Shown here piece after piece: positions 44,852-54,723 of a stretch of DNA of 64,000 bases; within the stretch, counting starts at the first letter, position 1; the number at the start of each line of letters is the position of its first letter. The translations under genes were made by a program, and so were the position numbers. Source of the stretch: Alkaliphilus hydrothermalis (GTDB lineage Bacteria; Bacillota; Clostridia; Peptostreptococcales; Natronincolaceae); assembly GCF_016908555.1 (NCBI RefSeq), contig NZ_JAFBEE010000004.1:119173-183172 (forward strand). Reading direction: 5' to 3'. The notes beneath the pieces were generated by a model, which worked only from the letters and a program-made list of their open reading frames with translations, had not been told where the DNA came from and made no database searches.

Positions 44852-46228
44852 TTAAACCCTCATACTCTCCCACTTTCCTTGCTTATATGCCATTAGCATA
44901 ACCACCATTTCAGTAAAATTTGAAAGAAGGAAACTGATCCAGACCCAATATACCGGTAAATTTAGAGTATAGACGACAATGAAAAGAAGCGGTATCTGTA
45001 CTCCCCATTTTCCAATCATGCTAGAGACAAGATAAGGTATATTGTAGCCAGAGCCAGAGAACACACTTCCAATACCCATCATGACCCCTGACATTATCAA
45101 ACCGGGGGTAATAATCCTCAGCATGGGAATCCCCATTGCCACAACTGAAGATTCTTGAATAAAGATTTTCATGATTTCTGTTGGGAAAATAAACACAAAA
45201 ATAGACGCCACCATCATTATAAGCACCCCATATTTTGCAGCGGTTTTAGCTGTATCCTTTGCCCACTGTATGTTATCCCGTCCTAGAGATTGTCCGACTA
45301 TTGTACTACCAGCCATTGACAATCCAACTAGTGGCATAAAGGCAAAACCAAAGAGTCGATTGCCAATCCCCATTGCCGCCACTGCATCAGTACCATATAG
45401 AGAAACGAATTTCAATATGACAATTCCCACAAGGTTTCTTGAAAAAGCTTCAGCACCAGAGGGTAGCCCGATGCTTATCAGTTTTCGATCTATTTCTAGA
45501 TTAAGCTTCAACAGTCTGCTGGGATTGATTTTAACCTTTGTTTTGTTGGATAAAATAAATCCAAAGCCGATGATAAAGGTAACAGAGACAGAGATTACTG
45601 TAGCTAGGGCTGCTCCAAATACACCTAAACCTAATCCAGGAATTGACGTGTAAGGAATTGTATCAAACATAAAAATCGGATCTAATACAATATTTAAAAT
45701 AGCTGCTACAATCATAATTATCATTGGTCGTTTAGCATCCCCTACACATCTAAAGGCTGTATTGACGGTATAGGAGGAAAACATAATTGGCAAAAAGAAA
45801 ATTCGGATATACCCATATTCTAGTCCCAAAGAAAATACCTCTGGATCATTGGTGAAAAAACCCAAAAGGGGCTTAAGGAAAATAAAAAGTAGTATCGAAG
45901 CAATGACAGCAACCAATGCCTTAAAGGTTAAGGTCTGCTCAATACAAAGACTTGTCCTATCCTCATCCCCTTTCCCATAGCTTTGGGAGATTAGAGAGAT
46001 GGAGCTGGTTCCGATGATATCATTCAATACATTTACCAACCAGAACACTGTTGAGAATATGGTAACTCCAGCAACAGCATTTGCTGAGATTCTCCCGACC
46101 CATATCATATCAACTAAATCATAAAACATCTGAAACATAAAACCTAACATAGTCGGAGCCGCTAATGCAAAAAGATTTTTAGTAATACTCCCCTCCAACA
46201 GGGAATTGTTCGAAGCTTTTCCCGTCAC
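44852..46228 (-). CDS. MATE-family efflux transporter
   Basis: 458 aa, GTG start with GGGGGATC upstream, 12 helices. MatE motifs: 'LVDMIWVGRISANAVAGVTIF' (helix 1-2 loop) and 'CVGDAKRPMIIMIVAAILNIVLDPIFMF' (helix 4-5). More like the archaeal/clostridial MepA branch than the other MATE in the window. Exports cationic compounds in exchange for Na+ or H+; substrate unknown. Monocistronic. Confidence 0.88.
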   Translation of the reverse strand: MTGKASNNSLLEGSITKNLFALAAPTMLGFMFQMFYDLVDMIWVGRISANAVAGVTIFSTVFWLVNVLNDIIGTSSISLISQSYGKGDEDRTSLCIEQTLTFKALVAVIASILLFIFLKPLLGFFTNDPEVFSLGLEYGYIRIFFLPIMFSSYTVNTAFRCVGDAKRPMIIMIVAAILNIVLDPIFMFDTIPYTSIPGLGLGVFGAALATVISVSVTFIIGFGFILSNKTKVKINPSRLLKLNLEIDRKLISIGLPSGAEAFSRNLVGIVILKFVSLYGTDAVAAMGIGNRLFGFAFMPLVGLSMAGSTIVGQSLGRDNIQWAKDTAKTAAKYGVLIMMVASIFVFIFPTEIMKIFIQESSVVAMGIPMLRIITPGLIMSGVMMGIGSVFSGSGYNIPYLVSSMIGKWGVQIPLLFIVVYTLNLPVYWVWISFLLSNFTEMVVMLMAYKQGKWESMRV

Positions 46229-46332
46229 TTAAAGATCCCCCCAGTAATGTCGCAAAATTTAGACTACATCCAAATTATATTATAAATCCCATTGATTTTA
46301 TATAGTTATTAACTAATATTCTCATAAATTTC

Positions 46333-46385
46333 AAAAGTCAAATATGTGTTTATCCCTCAATAGAATAACTCACATACTTGACTTC
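46333..46385 (-). terminator. Terminator of the korAB-type operon
   Basis: Minus strand AAGTCAAGTATGTG pairs with CACATATTTGACTT (one mismatch), then TTGAAATTT; the loop is about 22 nt. Confidence 0.65.
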
Positions 46386-46433
46386 TTTTACATACTATTA
46401 TTTTTCATTTTACAATAATACCAGTCAGGCTTA

Positions 46434-47306
46434 TTACAGAAATTCTTGGAGGAATCTTTCTGCCTTTTGAGGATTCAATTCTAGATCCACCAGTGGTTTA
46501 CCATCCCTTAGTTTTGGTATATTATCAATAAAGGTTGGTTTTTCAACTTGATAGAAGATCCCCATCGGAATCCCTTTACCTTCTTCATATTCAAAAGCCC
46601 TTGTCAATGCCGCTATTTTATTGGTTGGATCGTGATCCTCTGGTAAATGATAAAGATTTTCACGATACCATTGGTAGGTGTTTTCCTTATTGAAGATGAC
46701 GCATGGCTGCATAATATCAACTATGGCATATCCCTTATGCTGGATGGCTGCCTTCATAATCGGTACTAGATGTTCTCTGTCCCCTGAGAAGGTTCGAGCC
46801 ACAAAGGTAGCACCAGTGACTATGGCAAAAGCGATGGGGTTAAGGGGCTGATTGATTACCCCCTCAGTTTGTACACTGGTCACATGGCCAGGATAGGTGG
46901 TGGGGGACGCCTGCCCCTTTGTTAGTCCATAGATTTGATTGTCATGGACAAAGTGGGCGACATCTATATTGCGCCTCATATTGTGGAGCACGTGATTTCC
47001 TCCCTCTCCAAAGGTGTCTCCATCCCCTGAAGTAATACATATTTTTAAGTCCTTGTTGGCAATCTGGGCTCCCAATGCTGGTGGAACTGCCCTACCGTGT
47101 AGACCATTAAATCCATTAGTTCTAATATATTGGGGGGTCTTTGCCGCCTGCCCTATCCCTGAAGTCACCAGTACTTCATGGGGTTCTAACTTTAGTTCTG
47201 CCAATGCTTGCTTTAGGGCCGCTAAGATCCCATGATTTCCGCAACCGGGGCACCATGCATTTTTTACTGAGTCAAATTGATTTGTATTTATAGTTGTATT
47301 AGTCAT
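46434..47306 (-). CDS. korB: 2-oxoacid:ferredoxin oxidoreductase, beta subunit
   Basis: 290 aa. The TPP-binding motif is 'ITSGDGDTFGEGGNHVLHNMRRN' (G-D-G about 90-115). Fe-S ligands are in 'NAWCPGCGNHG' (C18, C21). Binds TPP and passes electrons from 2-oxoacid decarboxylation to ferredoxin. Starts one base after the alpha subunit. The KorB (2-oxoglutarate) label fits family pattern; pyruvate or other 2-oxoacids cannot be excluded. Confidence 0.88.
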   Translation of the reverse strand: MTNTTINTNQFDSVKNAWCPGCGNHGILAALKQALAELKLEPHEVLVTSGIGQAAKTPQYIRTNGFNGLHGRAVPPALGAQIANKDLKICITSGDGDTFGEGGNHVLHNMRRNIDVAHFVHDNQIYGLTKGQASPTTYPGHVTSVQTEGVINQPLNPIAFAIVTGATFVARTFSGDREHLVPIMKAAIQHKGYAIVDIMQPCVIFNKENTYQWYRENLYHLPEDHDPTNKIAALTRAFEYEEGKGIPMGIFYQVEKPTFIDNIPKLRDGKPLVDLELNPQKAERFLQEFL

Positions 47307-47307
47307 G

Positions 47308-48987
47308 TTATCGCACCTCTCTTCCTACAAAATCCACAATTTCATGGGGAGCAATCTGTCTACCATCATATTTTAGAAGGCTCTTATCCATCTTGATGCC
47401 TGTTTCTTGACGAATGAGTTTAGCCAACTGTCCTGTGTAGTTTTGTTCTACATTGATTACTGTTGAAGCTATCCCTAAATATTGCTCTAACAATTTTGTA
47501 GGAAGAGGATAAATATCCCCGAATACCAATGCCCCCACCTGCTTACCATTTTTGATCAGTTCCTCTACTGCCTCTTTGAGGTTTCCTTCAGTAGAACCCC
47601 AACCGACAAGCAGAATCTCAGGTTTTTCAACTCCAAAGTAGCTTGGCTCCATCAATATTTCCTTCAACATTTCCAGCTTATTCATTCTCTTTTGCATCAT
47701 CTTAATTCTTGTTTCTGCATCCTCTATGATATGGCCTGATTGATCGTGCTCGTCACTGTCAATTAGAACAACTTGCCCCTTCACCTTACCTGGGATAATC
47801 CTCGGAGAAATCCCATTCTCAGTAAATTGATATCTGTTATATATTTCATCCGTATCGGCATCTAGGGTTGTTAAATTACGTTCAATCGTCACCTTAGATA
47901 AATCAAAGGGCTTGATGGTTTGGTTGGCATCGGCTAAATATTGATCGTTTAGGATAATGACTGGTATTTGATATTTGTCAGCAATATTTAACGCCCTCGT
48001 TGTTTGATAGAAGGCATCCTCTACATTTCGTACCGCCAATACCATTCTTGGAATCTCTCCGTGGGAGGCAGTCAAAATAAAACTCAAGTCACTCTGCTCT
48101 GTTCTAGTTGGAAGCCCTGTGGCTGGTCCTGGTCTTTGAACATTTACGATTACTAAAGGTAACTCTGCTATTCCAGATAGTCCAAGGGTTTCCGTCATTA
48201 AAGAGAATCCACCACCAGAAGTCCCTGTCATGGCTCTTATCCCTGCATACGAGGCTCCTAATGCCATATTAATGGCTGCGATTTCATCCTCTGCCTGCTC
48301 CACCACTACGTCTGACTCTGCTTGTTTTGAAGCTAAGTAGGTCATGATGCTGGTGGATGGAGTCATTGGGTAGGCTGCGTAGAAGGTTACTCCCCCTGCT
48401 AAAGCCCCGAGTCCAATGGCTTGGTTTCCATTGATCATCATTCGGATGACTGACTCTGGTTTTTCAATCTCAAAACTTTTATCAATTAAACTGTAGCCCA
48501 AATCCAATGCCTTTTCGTTCATACTGAGGATTTCAGGCTTTAGGGTACTGGCTATCACTTTCTTTGCTAAGTCTAAATCTAAGTCAAATAGTTTTACAAA
48601 TATTCCGAAGGCAACGATTGTCTGGGTCTTTGCATCCCCTGCTTCCCTTGCTGATTTGACAATTGGTAATGAAATAACCCCTTTTTCCGATGATAATATT
48701 GTCTCATCGCAAAGAATGGTTCCTACCTCAAGTAACCGCTCTTTATGGACCTCTATGGTTTCTGTATTAAGGGCAATGATTAAGTCTAAATCATTAGAAT
48801 GGGAGGTAACCACCTCAGTTCCAAATCGAATTTGAGTAAAGTTATGACCCCCTCTGACACGGGATTCGTAGTCTTTATTTGAGAATAGATGATACCCTGA
48901 CCTTTGTAGTAATTTCTCTATGTTGTGGGCTAGGGTGTCCATACCCTGTCCGGCTGATCCGCCGATTAATAGATTATATTTTTTCAT
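47308..48987 (-). CDS. korA: 2-oxoacid:ferredoxin oxidoreductase, fused gamma-alpha subunit
   Basis: 559 aa from ATG at 48987 (AAAGGAG upstream). Residues 1-180 are the gamma domain ('LIGGSAGQGMDTLAHNIEKLL', 'SRVRGGHNFTQIRFG'). Residues 190-420 are the alpha pyrimidine-binding domain ('GNQAIGLGALAGGVTFYAAYPMTPSTSIMTYL', 'VVEQAEDEIAAINMALGASYAG'), followed by the transketolase-like C-terminal part. Works with the beta subunit to make acyl-CoA and reduced ferredoxin, or the reverse CO2 fixation step. No ferredoxin (delta) subunit gene is adjacent. Confidence 0.88.
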   Translation of the reverse strand: MKKYNLLIGGSAGQGMDTLAHNIEKLLQRSGYHLFSNKDYESRVRGGHNFTQIRFGTEVVTSHSNDLDLIIALNTETIEVHKERLLEVGTILCDETILSSEKGVISLPIVKSAREAGDAKTQTIVAFGIFVKLFDLDLDLAKKVIASTLKPEILSMNEKALDLGYSLIDKSFEIEKPESVIRMMINGNQAIGLGALAGGVTFYAAYPMTPSTSIMTYLASKQAESDVVVEQAEDEIAAINMALGASYAGIRAMTGTSGGGFSLMTETLGLSGIAELPLVIVNVQRPGPATGLPTRTEQSDLSFILTASHGEIPRMVLAVRNVEDAFYQTTRALNIADKYQIPVIILNDQYLADANQTIKPFDLSKVTIERNLTTLDADTDEIYNRYQFTENGISPRIIPGKVKGQVVLIDSDEHDQSGHIIEDAETRIKMMQKRMNKLEMLKEILMEPSYFGVEKPEILLVGWGSTEGNLKEAVEELIKNGKQVGALVFGDIYPLPTKLLEQYLGIASTVINVEQNYTGQLAKLIRQETGIKMDKSLLKYDGRQIAPHEIVDFVGREVR

Positions 48988-49086
48988 ATACAATTCTCCT
49001 TTATATTTCTGGCTTAAATGATAATTTTTTATCTATTAACAACTGCTATTCTTGCAATAAGTACACCAAGTTATGACAAGGCTATA

Positions 49087-49285
49087 GTCGATTGATCATA
49101 ATTATAATTTATTTACTAGTAATGAAATACCCAATATTGTACGAATTAACACTGGGAATAAAAATATTTCTGTATTAGAACAAAGTCTTCCTATGGAAGA
49201 TTCAATTGATGACTTATGTAGAAAATCATTTACGAAAAAGTTCTCTTTATATCAATTTAATGTAGCACTTCCCTATTCGTTATAA
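49087..49285 (+). pseudogene. Possible gene remnant without a start
   Basis: About 65 codons open to a TAA at 49283-49285 ('VLEQSLPMEDSIDDLCRKSF'), with no ATG at the 5' side and no ribosome site. Coding-like composition suggests the tail of a lost gene. Lies in the gap 48988-49350 with the terminator at 49284. Confidence 0.3.
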
Positions 49286-49316
49286 AAAAAAGCCCAGCAT
49301 CAATTGGGCTTTTACT
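49284..49316 (-). terminator. Terminator of the YjjG-like gene
   Basis: Minus strand AAAAGCCCAATTGATGCTGG, then GCTTTTTTTATAAC: GCCCA/TGGGC stem with a T tract. Confidence 0.75.
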
Positions 49317-49350
49317 TTTCCCTACAATGAATTGGGAAGTGATGTATCTT

Positions 49351-50046
49351 CTATTTATTATTTGTTAGGATCTCCTTCAACTCATTTAGACTAGCAATCT
49401 CATAAGTAGGCTTTATCCCAGTTTTATTTTCTACTCTGTTAGGATTATACCAGCAAGTATCAATCCCAAAATTAATTCCCCCTTGAATATCGGAGGTTAA
49501 ACTGTCCCCCACCATCAAGACCTTGCTTTTATCGATGTATTTGATATTATTTAAGGCATGTTCAAATATTCGTGGGTCAGGCTTTGACACCTCAACTTCT
49601 TCAGACACGACAATATCTTCAAAGTATTTTGCGATTATAGATTTCTTGATTCGTTTACTCTGCACATCCTTCAATCCATTGGTAACAATCGTAAGTCGAA
49701 AATCCTTATGGAGACTTTCTACCAAATCTATCGTTTCCTCAAACAAATAAGATCCATTTGCTAAATGCTTCATATATGCTATAGCGAATTCTTCTTCATT
49801 GAATCCAGCCTGTAATTTATCTGATAATCGCTTGAATCTTTCAACCTTTAATTTCCTTTGAGAGATGAGTCCTTCCTCAAATTTCTTCCAAATAGCTGTG
49901 TTAATCCCTTGATAAACTTTCAAGTGATGATTTTCGTCGTACTCTATATCAAATTCCAACATTGAGTTTTTAAAGGCTTCCCTTTCAGACTTCTTAAAAT
50001 CAAAAAGTGTCTCATCCGCATCAAATATGATGATTTCGTATTTCAT
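49351..50046 (-). CDS. yjjG: YjjG-type HAD 5'-nucleotidase
   Basis: 231 aa from ATG at 50046, just after GGGGGGACG. HAD motif I 'FDADETLFDFKKSE' (D8, D10), motif II 'TIVTNGL' near 107-113, motif III Lys in 'EVSKPDPRIF' near 146 and motif IV 'VGDSLTSDIQGGINFG' near 170-185. YjjG removes phosphate from pyrimidine nucleotides, including non-canonical ones. Monocistronic. Confidence 0.85.
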   Translation of the reverse strand: MKYEIIIFDADETLFDFKKSEREAFKNSMLEFDIEYDENHHLKVYQGINTAIWKKFEEGLISQRKLKVERFKRLSDKLQAGFNEEEFAIAYMKHLANGSYLFEETIDLVESLHKDFRLTIVTNGLKDVQSKRIKKSIIAKYFEDIVVSEEVEVSKPDPRIFEHALNNIKYIDKSKVLMVGDSLTSDIQGGINFGIDTCWYNPNRVENKTGIKPTYEIASLNELKEILTNNK

Positions 50047-50301
50047 TGACGTCCCCCCCATTTTTGTTTTATTTATTATAACATATGTTTTTATGTTGTT
50101 AGCAAATCTAAACTTATTTAAAACCCCAAAACCTGCTGATTAAATCAAAGGGCTCAGTCGCAGAATTATTTGCAAAGTATTGTATATTCTAACATAATCA
50201 TTTCTATAATATTTTTAGGCTTACAACTTATCATTTGAGAATATATTTGCTAGTTTCATGGCACAATATAGACTATTACATCACTTAAGGAGAATTTCGC
50301 A

Positions 50302-52473
50302 ATGAAAAATCTACAAATACTTTCTTCTATACCAGGCAGGCTAAGGATAAAAGATCTACACATAAACTATAACCATCATATGGCATTTTCTTTAGAAGAA
50401 GGTCTAAAAAAACTTCAAGGAATCATAGATGTGAAGGTATCCCATCATACCAATAACATCTTAGTACAATATAATGCAGGACTAGTAGATGTAAAAAAAA
50501 TAAGTCAATATGTGATGGATTTAGATTTAACGAAAATTTCTATACAGCCCACCTCAACATCCGTTGAATTATCTATGCCTATACCTCAGGAGCTACCCAT
50601 CAAATATCAGAAAAGACAAGTCATCGTTTCTGGTATTGTGCTGGCATATACTTTTGTAAAAACCATCTTGTTTGGCGTGCCTTTATTAAGTCTCGGACCA
50701 ATAAACATCGCTGCCGTTGCCACCATCGCCACAGGCTATCCCCTCTTCCGGCATGGGATTAATGGTCTTGTTAAAGAGAAGAAGTTTAATAACGATTTCT
50801 TAATTACCACGGCTACCATAATGTCCTTGTGGATGAGAGAGTCCCTCACAGGCTTGGCTGTAATATGGTTGATCAGCGTGAGCGAGTTGTTTGAAGCTAT
50901 GACAGTTGATCGATCTAGAAAGGCCATCAGGGATATGCTGAATAGTACAGAAGAGAAAGCTTGGATTTTATTGGATGGTAAAGAAGTGTCTATAGCGACT
51001 AAAGACCTAAATGTAGATGACATTGTGGTGATCCATAGTGGTGAAAAAATACCTGTCGATGGGATTATCATATCTGGAGAAGCTTTAGTCAATCAAGCAC
51101 CGATTACTGGCGAGTCCGTACCCATCTTTAAAGAAGCCGATAGCCTTGTATTTGCAGGCACCATCCTTGAGCAAGGAAGAGTTTACGTTTGTGCAAAGAA
51201 AGTTGGAGATGATACGACTATCTCTAGAATAATTCATCTGGTTGAGGAGGCCAGTAACACGAGGGCACCAATCCAAAATGTTGCTGATCAGTATTCAGAA
51301 AAACTGGTACCTTGGTCATTTTTTCTCTCAGGTCTTGTATATCTATTCACGGGTAATCTGATAAGAGCCATGACCATTTTAATCGTAGCCTGTCCCTGTG
51401 CAGCTGGATTAGCAACCCCCACCGCCCTTGCTGCTGCAATGGGAAATGCAGCCAAAAGAGGAGTTCTAATAAAAGGTGGTAAATATTTAGAGGGAATGGC
51501 CAAAATAGATACTGTGCTTTTTGACAAGACAGGCACTTTAACCAGAGGCAAACCCAGTGTCACTTCCGTTTATCCTGTAGCCGATTGGCTAGATACCCAA
51601 GAAACTATGTATATAGCTGCCAGTTGCGAACAAGGAAATCGTCATCCCCTTGCTTTAGCAGTGGTAAATAAAGCCCTGGAAATGGACATAGAACCCAACA
51701 CTCCAGATCATATTGACGTAGTGATTGGTAAAGGAATTATTGCTGGTATGGATAATCAAAATATCCTTTTAGGCAACCGTAAATTAATGATGGACCATGA
51801 TATAGATATTTCCCTAGGTCATAAACTTGAAATTTTAATGCAGGAAAATGGAGAAACCATTCTCTATCTATCTCAAAACAATCAGCTCATAGCACTTATT
51901 GGCGTTAAAGACACCATCAAAGAAGAAAGCCTTCAGACTGTTAAGGAGCTTGAAAAACGTGGTATACATGATGTGGGAATGATCACTGGTGATACGACTA
52001 CCTCTGCCTTAGGCATTGCAAATCAGTTGAATATCAAAAAGATTATTAGTGATGTACTACCTGAGGGTAAGGCTGCCATTGTAAAATTAGAAAAAGAAAA
52101 GGGCAGGAAAATCCTTATGGTTGGGGACGGCATCAATGACTCACCAGCCTTGGCCTTAGCTGACGTTGGGGTTGCAATGGGAACAGGAGGAACTGATATT
52201 GCCATTGAAAGTGCAGATATTGTTTTAGCCGGTGATAATCCATTAAAAATCATCGAAGCTATTGATATTAGTAAAAAAACCTTAAGTACAATTCAGCAAA
52301 GTTATGGTATTGCCATCGGTATTAATGCCCTAGGCATCTTACTAGGAGCAACTAGTATCATCTCACCTTTTTGGGCAGCTATTTTACATAATGCCAGTAC
52401 TGTCGGAGTGGTGATTAACTCCAGTAGATTGTTAAAGTACCAACCAACTTATTTTTATAGGGAGCAAAAGTAA
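50302..52473 (+). CDS. P1B-type heavy-metal ATPase with CxxC-less HMA-like domain
   Basis: 723 aa. Residues 1-75 are the HMA-like domain (SIPGRLRIKD) without CxxC. All catalytic motifs are intact: TGES 269-272, CPC 364-366, FDKTGTLTRG with D408, HP 448-449, TGD 562-564 and GDGIND 608-613. It should export soft or transition metals; selectivity cannot be read because the CPC-x-x-G-L pattern is general. No regulator or small partner gene is adjacent, unlike the 2.4-11.4 kb island. Monocistronic, GGAGAATT ribosome site. Confidence 0.92.
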   Translation: MKNLQILSSIPGRLRIKDLHINYNHHMAFSLEEGLKKLQGIIDVKVSHHTNNILVQYNAGLVDVKKISQYVMDLDLTKISIQPTSTSVELSMPIPQELPIKYQKRQVIVSGIVLAYTFVKTILFGVPLLSLGPINIAAVATIATGYPLFRHGINGLVKEKKFNNDFLITTATIMSLWMRESLTGLAVIWLISVSELFEAMTVDRSRKAIRDMLNSTEEKAWILLDGKEVSIATKDLNVDDIVVIHSGEKIPVDGIIISGEALVNQAPITGESVPIFKEADSLVFAGTILEQGRVYVCAKKVGDDTTISRIIHLVEEASNTRAPIQNVADQYSEKLVPWSFFLSGLVYLFTGNLIRAMTILIVACPCAAGLATPTALAAAMGNAAKRGVLIKGGKYLEGMAKIDTVLFDKTGTLTRGKPSVTSVYPVADWLDTQETMYIAASCEQGNRHPLALAVVNKALEMDIEPNTPDHIDVVIGKGIIAGMDNQNILLGNRKLMMDHDIDISLGHKLEILMQENGETILYLSQNNQLIALIGVKDTIKEESLQTVKELEKRGIHDVGMITGDTTTSALGIANQLNIKKIISDVLPEGKAAIVKLEKEKGRKILMVGDGINDSPALALADVGVAMGTGGTDIAIESADIVLAGDNPLKIIEAIDISKKTLSTIQQSYGIAIGINALGILLGATSIISPFWAAILHNASTVGVVINSSRLLKYQPTYFYREQK

Positions 52474-52683
52474 AAGCCTGAATTTTATTAACTTTTAATG
52501 AGATGAGAAAACATGATCTGGGACAAACTGAATAAATGCACTATGTATGTGAAGGTAGTGAACTCACCAAATATCATCTTGGTGTCATCATCGACTATTT
52601 TGCAGGACAAATACTGGGGAGATGATACTGCTACGCTTAAAAACATAGGGAGCTAGTCCCCTTTGGATGCTCTTTTGAGTTTA
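52474..52683. other. Left flank of the IStron
   Basis: 210 bp without a convincing gene. An ATG at 52536 opens 29 codons ('MHYVCEGSELTKYHLGVIID') that look like a fragment of a lost gene. A short hairpin (GGGAGCTAGTCCCC, about 52650) lies beside the element end. Confidence 0.4.
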
Positions 52684-52870
52684 GGGGGTATAACTTACTG
52701 ACGTATAAACTTTATAATTTACTATAAAAACTTTATAAATTTATAAAACTTATTTCCTTTTTCATTGAACCCTGCCTTGCCTAAGCTACTACAGTTTGTA
52801 TGGCTCTCCAAAGGCTTAAATTCGACCTCGTCAATGTCTACATATCAGCATCATCTTTTAGGTGATTTTA
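52684..52870 (-). ncRNA. Predicted omega RNA / right end of the IStron
   Basis: Minus strand, directly after tnpB. TnpB guide RNAs overlap the 3' end of tnpB and the right end of the element, so this span should hold it. Visible helices: CAGCATAAAATCACCT with AGATGATGCTG, and TTTATAAATTTATAAA. The 3' splice site of the intron should also fall at this end. Position inferred from family. Confidence 0.4.
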
Positions 52871-54031
52871 TGCTGATTTATAATTTGCTAAATTAATACT
52901 TGCGTTCTTATCTCTATCTATCACAAGACCACATTCACATTTATAGACTCTATCCTTGAGTTTTAAGTCTTTCTTAATACTACCACATGATGAACACATT
53001 TTACTGGATGGGTAGAATCTATCAGCTTCTACTAATTCGATACCATTAAATTCACATTTATACTTCAAAGTATTAATGAATTTATTGAATGCTTGTTCTC
53101 CAATTGCTTTTGATAGATGCTTGTTTTTCATCATGCCTTTAATATTCAAAGTCTCCATTACAACTCTACTAGGCTTGGTTTTCACTATAGTATTTGTTGT
53201 TTGGTGGATGTGGTTTAAACGTATGTCAGATATTTTCTTATGTAGTAGCATCATTTCCTTTTCAAGTTTTATGATATTTTGAGTTTTCTTAAGTTTCTCG
53301 CCTTTTTTAAAGGATTTGCCTTCTTTCAAATTATCATATTTTCTTGAAACTTTCCTTTGGAATTTTTTTAGTCTCTTATTTAATTTCTTAACTTTCTTAG
53401 TTTTATTAATGTTTTTAAAAGGAGTATCTATATTACTTACAACAGCTAGTTCTTTTATTCCTAAATCCACTCCAATACTTTCTCCAGTAAGCTCTATTGG
53501 TTCATTATTTTCAATTTCTAAACCTAAAGATAAATACCAATAACGTCCATTATGCTTTATTCTTGGATTGGTTACTTTTATCTTATCTTTTTTATAATTA
53601 CCTACTGGAAGTCTTCCCTCATCTTTAATCTTTACATAACCTATCTTCTCAAGTTTTACCTTGTTGTCTTTTACAACTAATTTGTTATTAAGATGAAAGA
53701 ATGAAGTTTCACATTTTCCTTTCTTTTTGAATCTAGGATAATCACCTTTCTTTTGAAAAAAATTGTCAAAAGCTTCTCCTAAATCTTTAAGGGTTTGCTG
53801 TGGTATTTCTGATGATACTTCCCTCAACCAAGAGAATTCATCAGTATTTCTAAGCTGTGTAAATATCTTTCTTAAATATCCTATTCCTAAGGATTTCTTG
53901 TTTTCTTCATAATAATTATTTAAGTAAGCTAATCCCCAATTATAAGAAAACCTTGCTACTCCTGCACTTTTAAACATTAATATTTCCTGCTCTTTAGTAG
54001 GGTATAATCTAACTTTAATCGCTCGTATCAT
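52868..54031 (-). CDS. tnpB: TnpB RNA-guided nuclease of the IStron
   Basis: 387 aa, full length. N-terminal HTH_OrfB_IS605 domain 1-50 ('MIRAIKVRLYPTKEQE'). The RuvC-like domain has D189 in 'GVDLGIKEL', E293 in 'VVMETLNIKGM' and D372/D374 in 'VIDRDKNAS'; a four-cysteine zinc finger is at 346-367 (CSSC, CEC). All catalytic residues remain, so it is probably active. In IS607 elements TnpB uses an omega RNA from the element's right end to cut the empty donor site, aiding retention. Overlaps tnpA by 17 bp. Confidence 0.92.
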   Translation of the reverse strand: MIRAIKVRLYPTKEQEILMFKSAGVARFSYNWGLAYLNNYYEENKKSLGIGYLRKIFTQLRNTDEFSWLREVSSEIPQQTLKDLGEAFDNFFQKKGDYPRFKKKGKCETSFFHLNNKLVVKDNKVKLEKIGYVKIKDEGRLPVGNYKKDKIKVTNPRIKHNGRYWYLSLGLEIENNEPIELTGESIGVDLGIKELAVVSNIDTPFKNINKTKKVKKLNKRLKKFQRKVSRKYDNLKEGKSFKKGEKLKKTQNIIKLEKEMMLLHKKISDIRLNHIHQTTNTIVKTKPSRVVMETLNIKGMMKNKHLSKAIGEQAFNKFINTLKYKCEFNGIELVEADRFYPSSKMCSSCGSIKKDLKLKDRVYKCECGLVIDRDKNASINLANYKSA

Positions 54032-54632
54032 CTTCGGTAAGCTCCTTAATCATTTTTCTTGTCTTATTTGCTCTCTTACCTTGAAGCCTACAACTAAACA
54101 CAGTTATTATTTGGATTAAGTCTTCCACAACTTCTTCTTCCTCAGTCTTTTCAGTGTTATCTATGATTTCTATTTCAACGTTTTTGCAATCACAGATATT
54201 TTTTATTAGTTCGTATCCAAATCTAACTAATCTATCTTTGTATAAAACTACCACTTTACTGATTTGATTTTGAAGAATTAGCTGTATTAATTCATTTAAC
54301 CCTTTCTTGTCATAATTTATACCGCTACCTGTGTCAGTTATTATTTTAAATTGATACCCTTTTGAAATTAAATAAGTTCTAACATTCTCAATTTGTCTTT
54401 CCAAAGCTTCCTTTTGCTTACTACTTGAAACTCTGCAATAACCAACTACTATCTTGTTATCTTTATTAACTTCGCCATTATATTCTTTTAATTGCTTGTC
54501 AGTATAATAACGATAACCTGATTTAGGATCTACATACTCGGGCTTTAATTTCCCTGAATTGTCCCAATTACGTAAAGTTTGTTGTGAACGATTTATAATT
54601 TTAGCAAATTGACCAATCGAATATTTCTTCAA
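54015..54632 (-). CDS. tnpA: IS607-type serine recombinase TnpA
   Basis: 205 aa from TTG at 54632, directly after AGGAGGTGATACT; a longer ATG frame reads through the ribosome site. N-terminal MerR-type HTH ('YSIGQFAKIINRSQQTLRNWD') binds the ends; the serine recombinase domain starts at 'VGYCRVSSSKQKEALERQIENVRTYL' (catalytic Ser in CRVSS). The C-terminus has the 'VVLYKDRLVRFGYELI' motif. Moves the element by site-specific-like strand exchange with little target specificity. Confidence 0.92.
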   Translation of the reverse strand: MKKYSIGQFAKIINRSQQTLRNWDNSGKLKPEYVDPKSGYRYYTDKQLKEYNGEVNKDNKIVVGYCRVSSSKQKEALERQIENVRTYLISKGYQFKIITDTGSGINYDKKGLNELIQLILQNQISKVVVLYKDRLVRFGYELIKNICDCKNVEIEIIDNTEKTEEEEVVEDLIQIITVFSCRLQGKRANKTRKMIKELTEDDTSD

Positions 54633-54723
54633 AGTATCACCTCCTATAATAATTATCGGATGATAAAACCTTAAAGTCAATAATTTTTATAAAGTTTTTA
54701 TAAAAGATTAATAAAGTTTATAC

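Noticed and set aside
45171..45653. 160-aa plus-strand frame inside the second MATE gene
   Set aside because: Shadow frame; the minus strand encodes conserved MATE helices over the same span.
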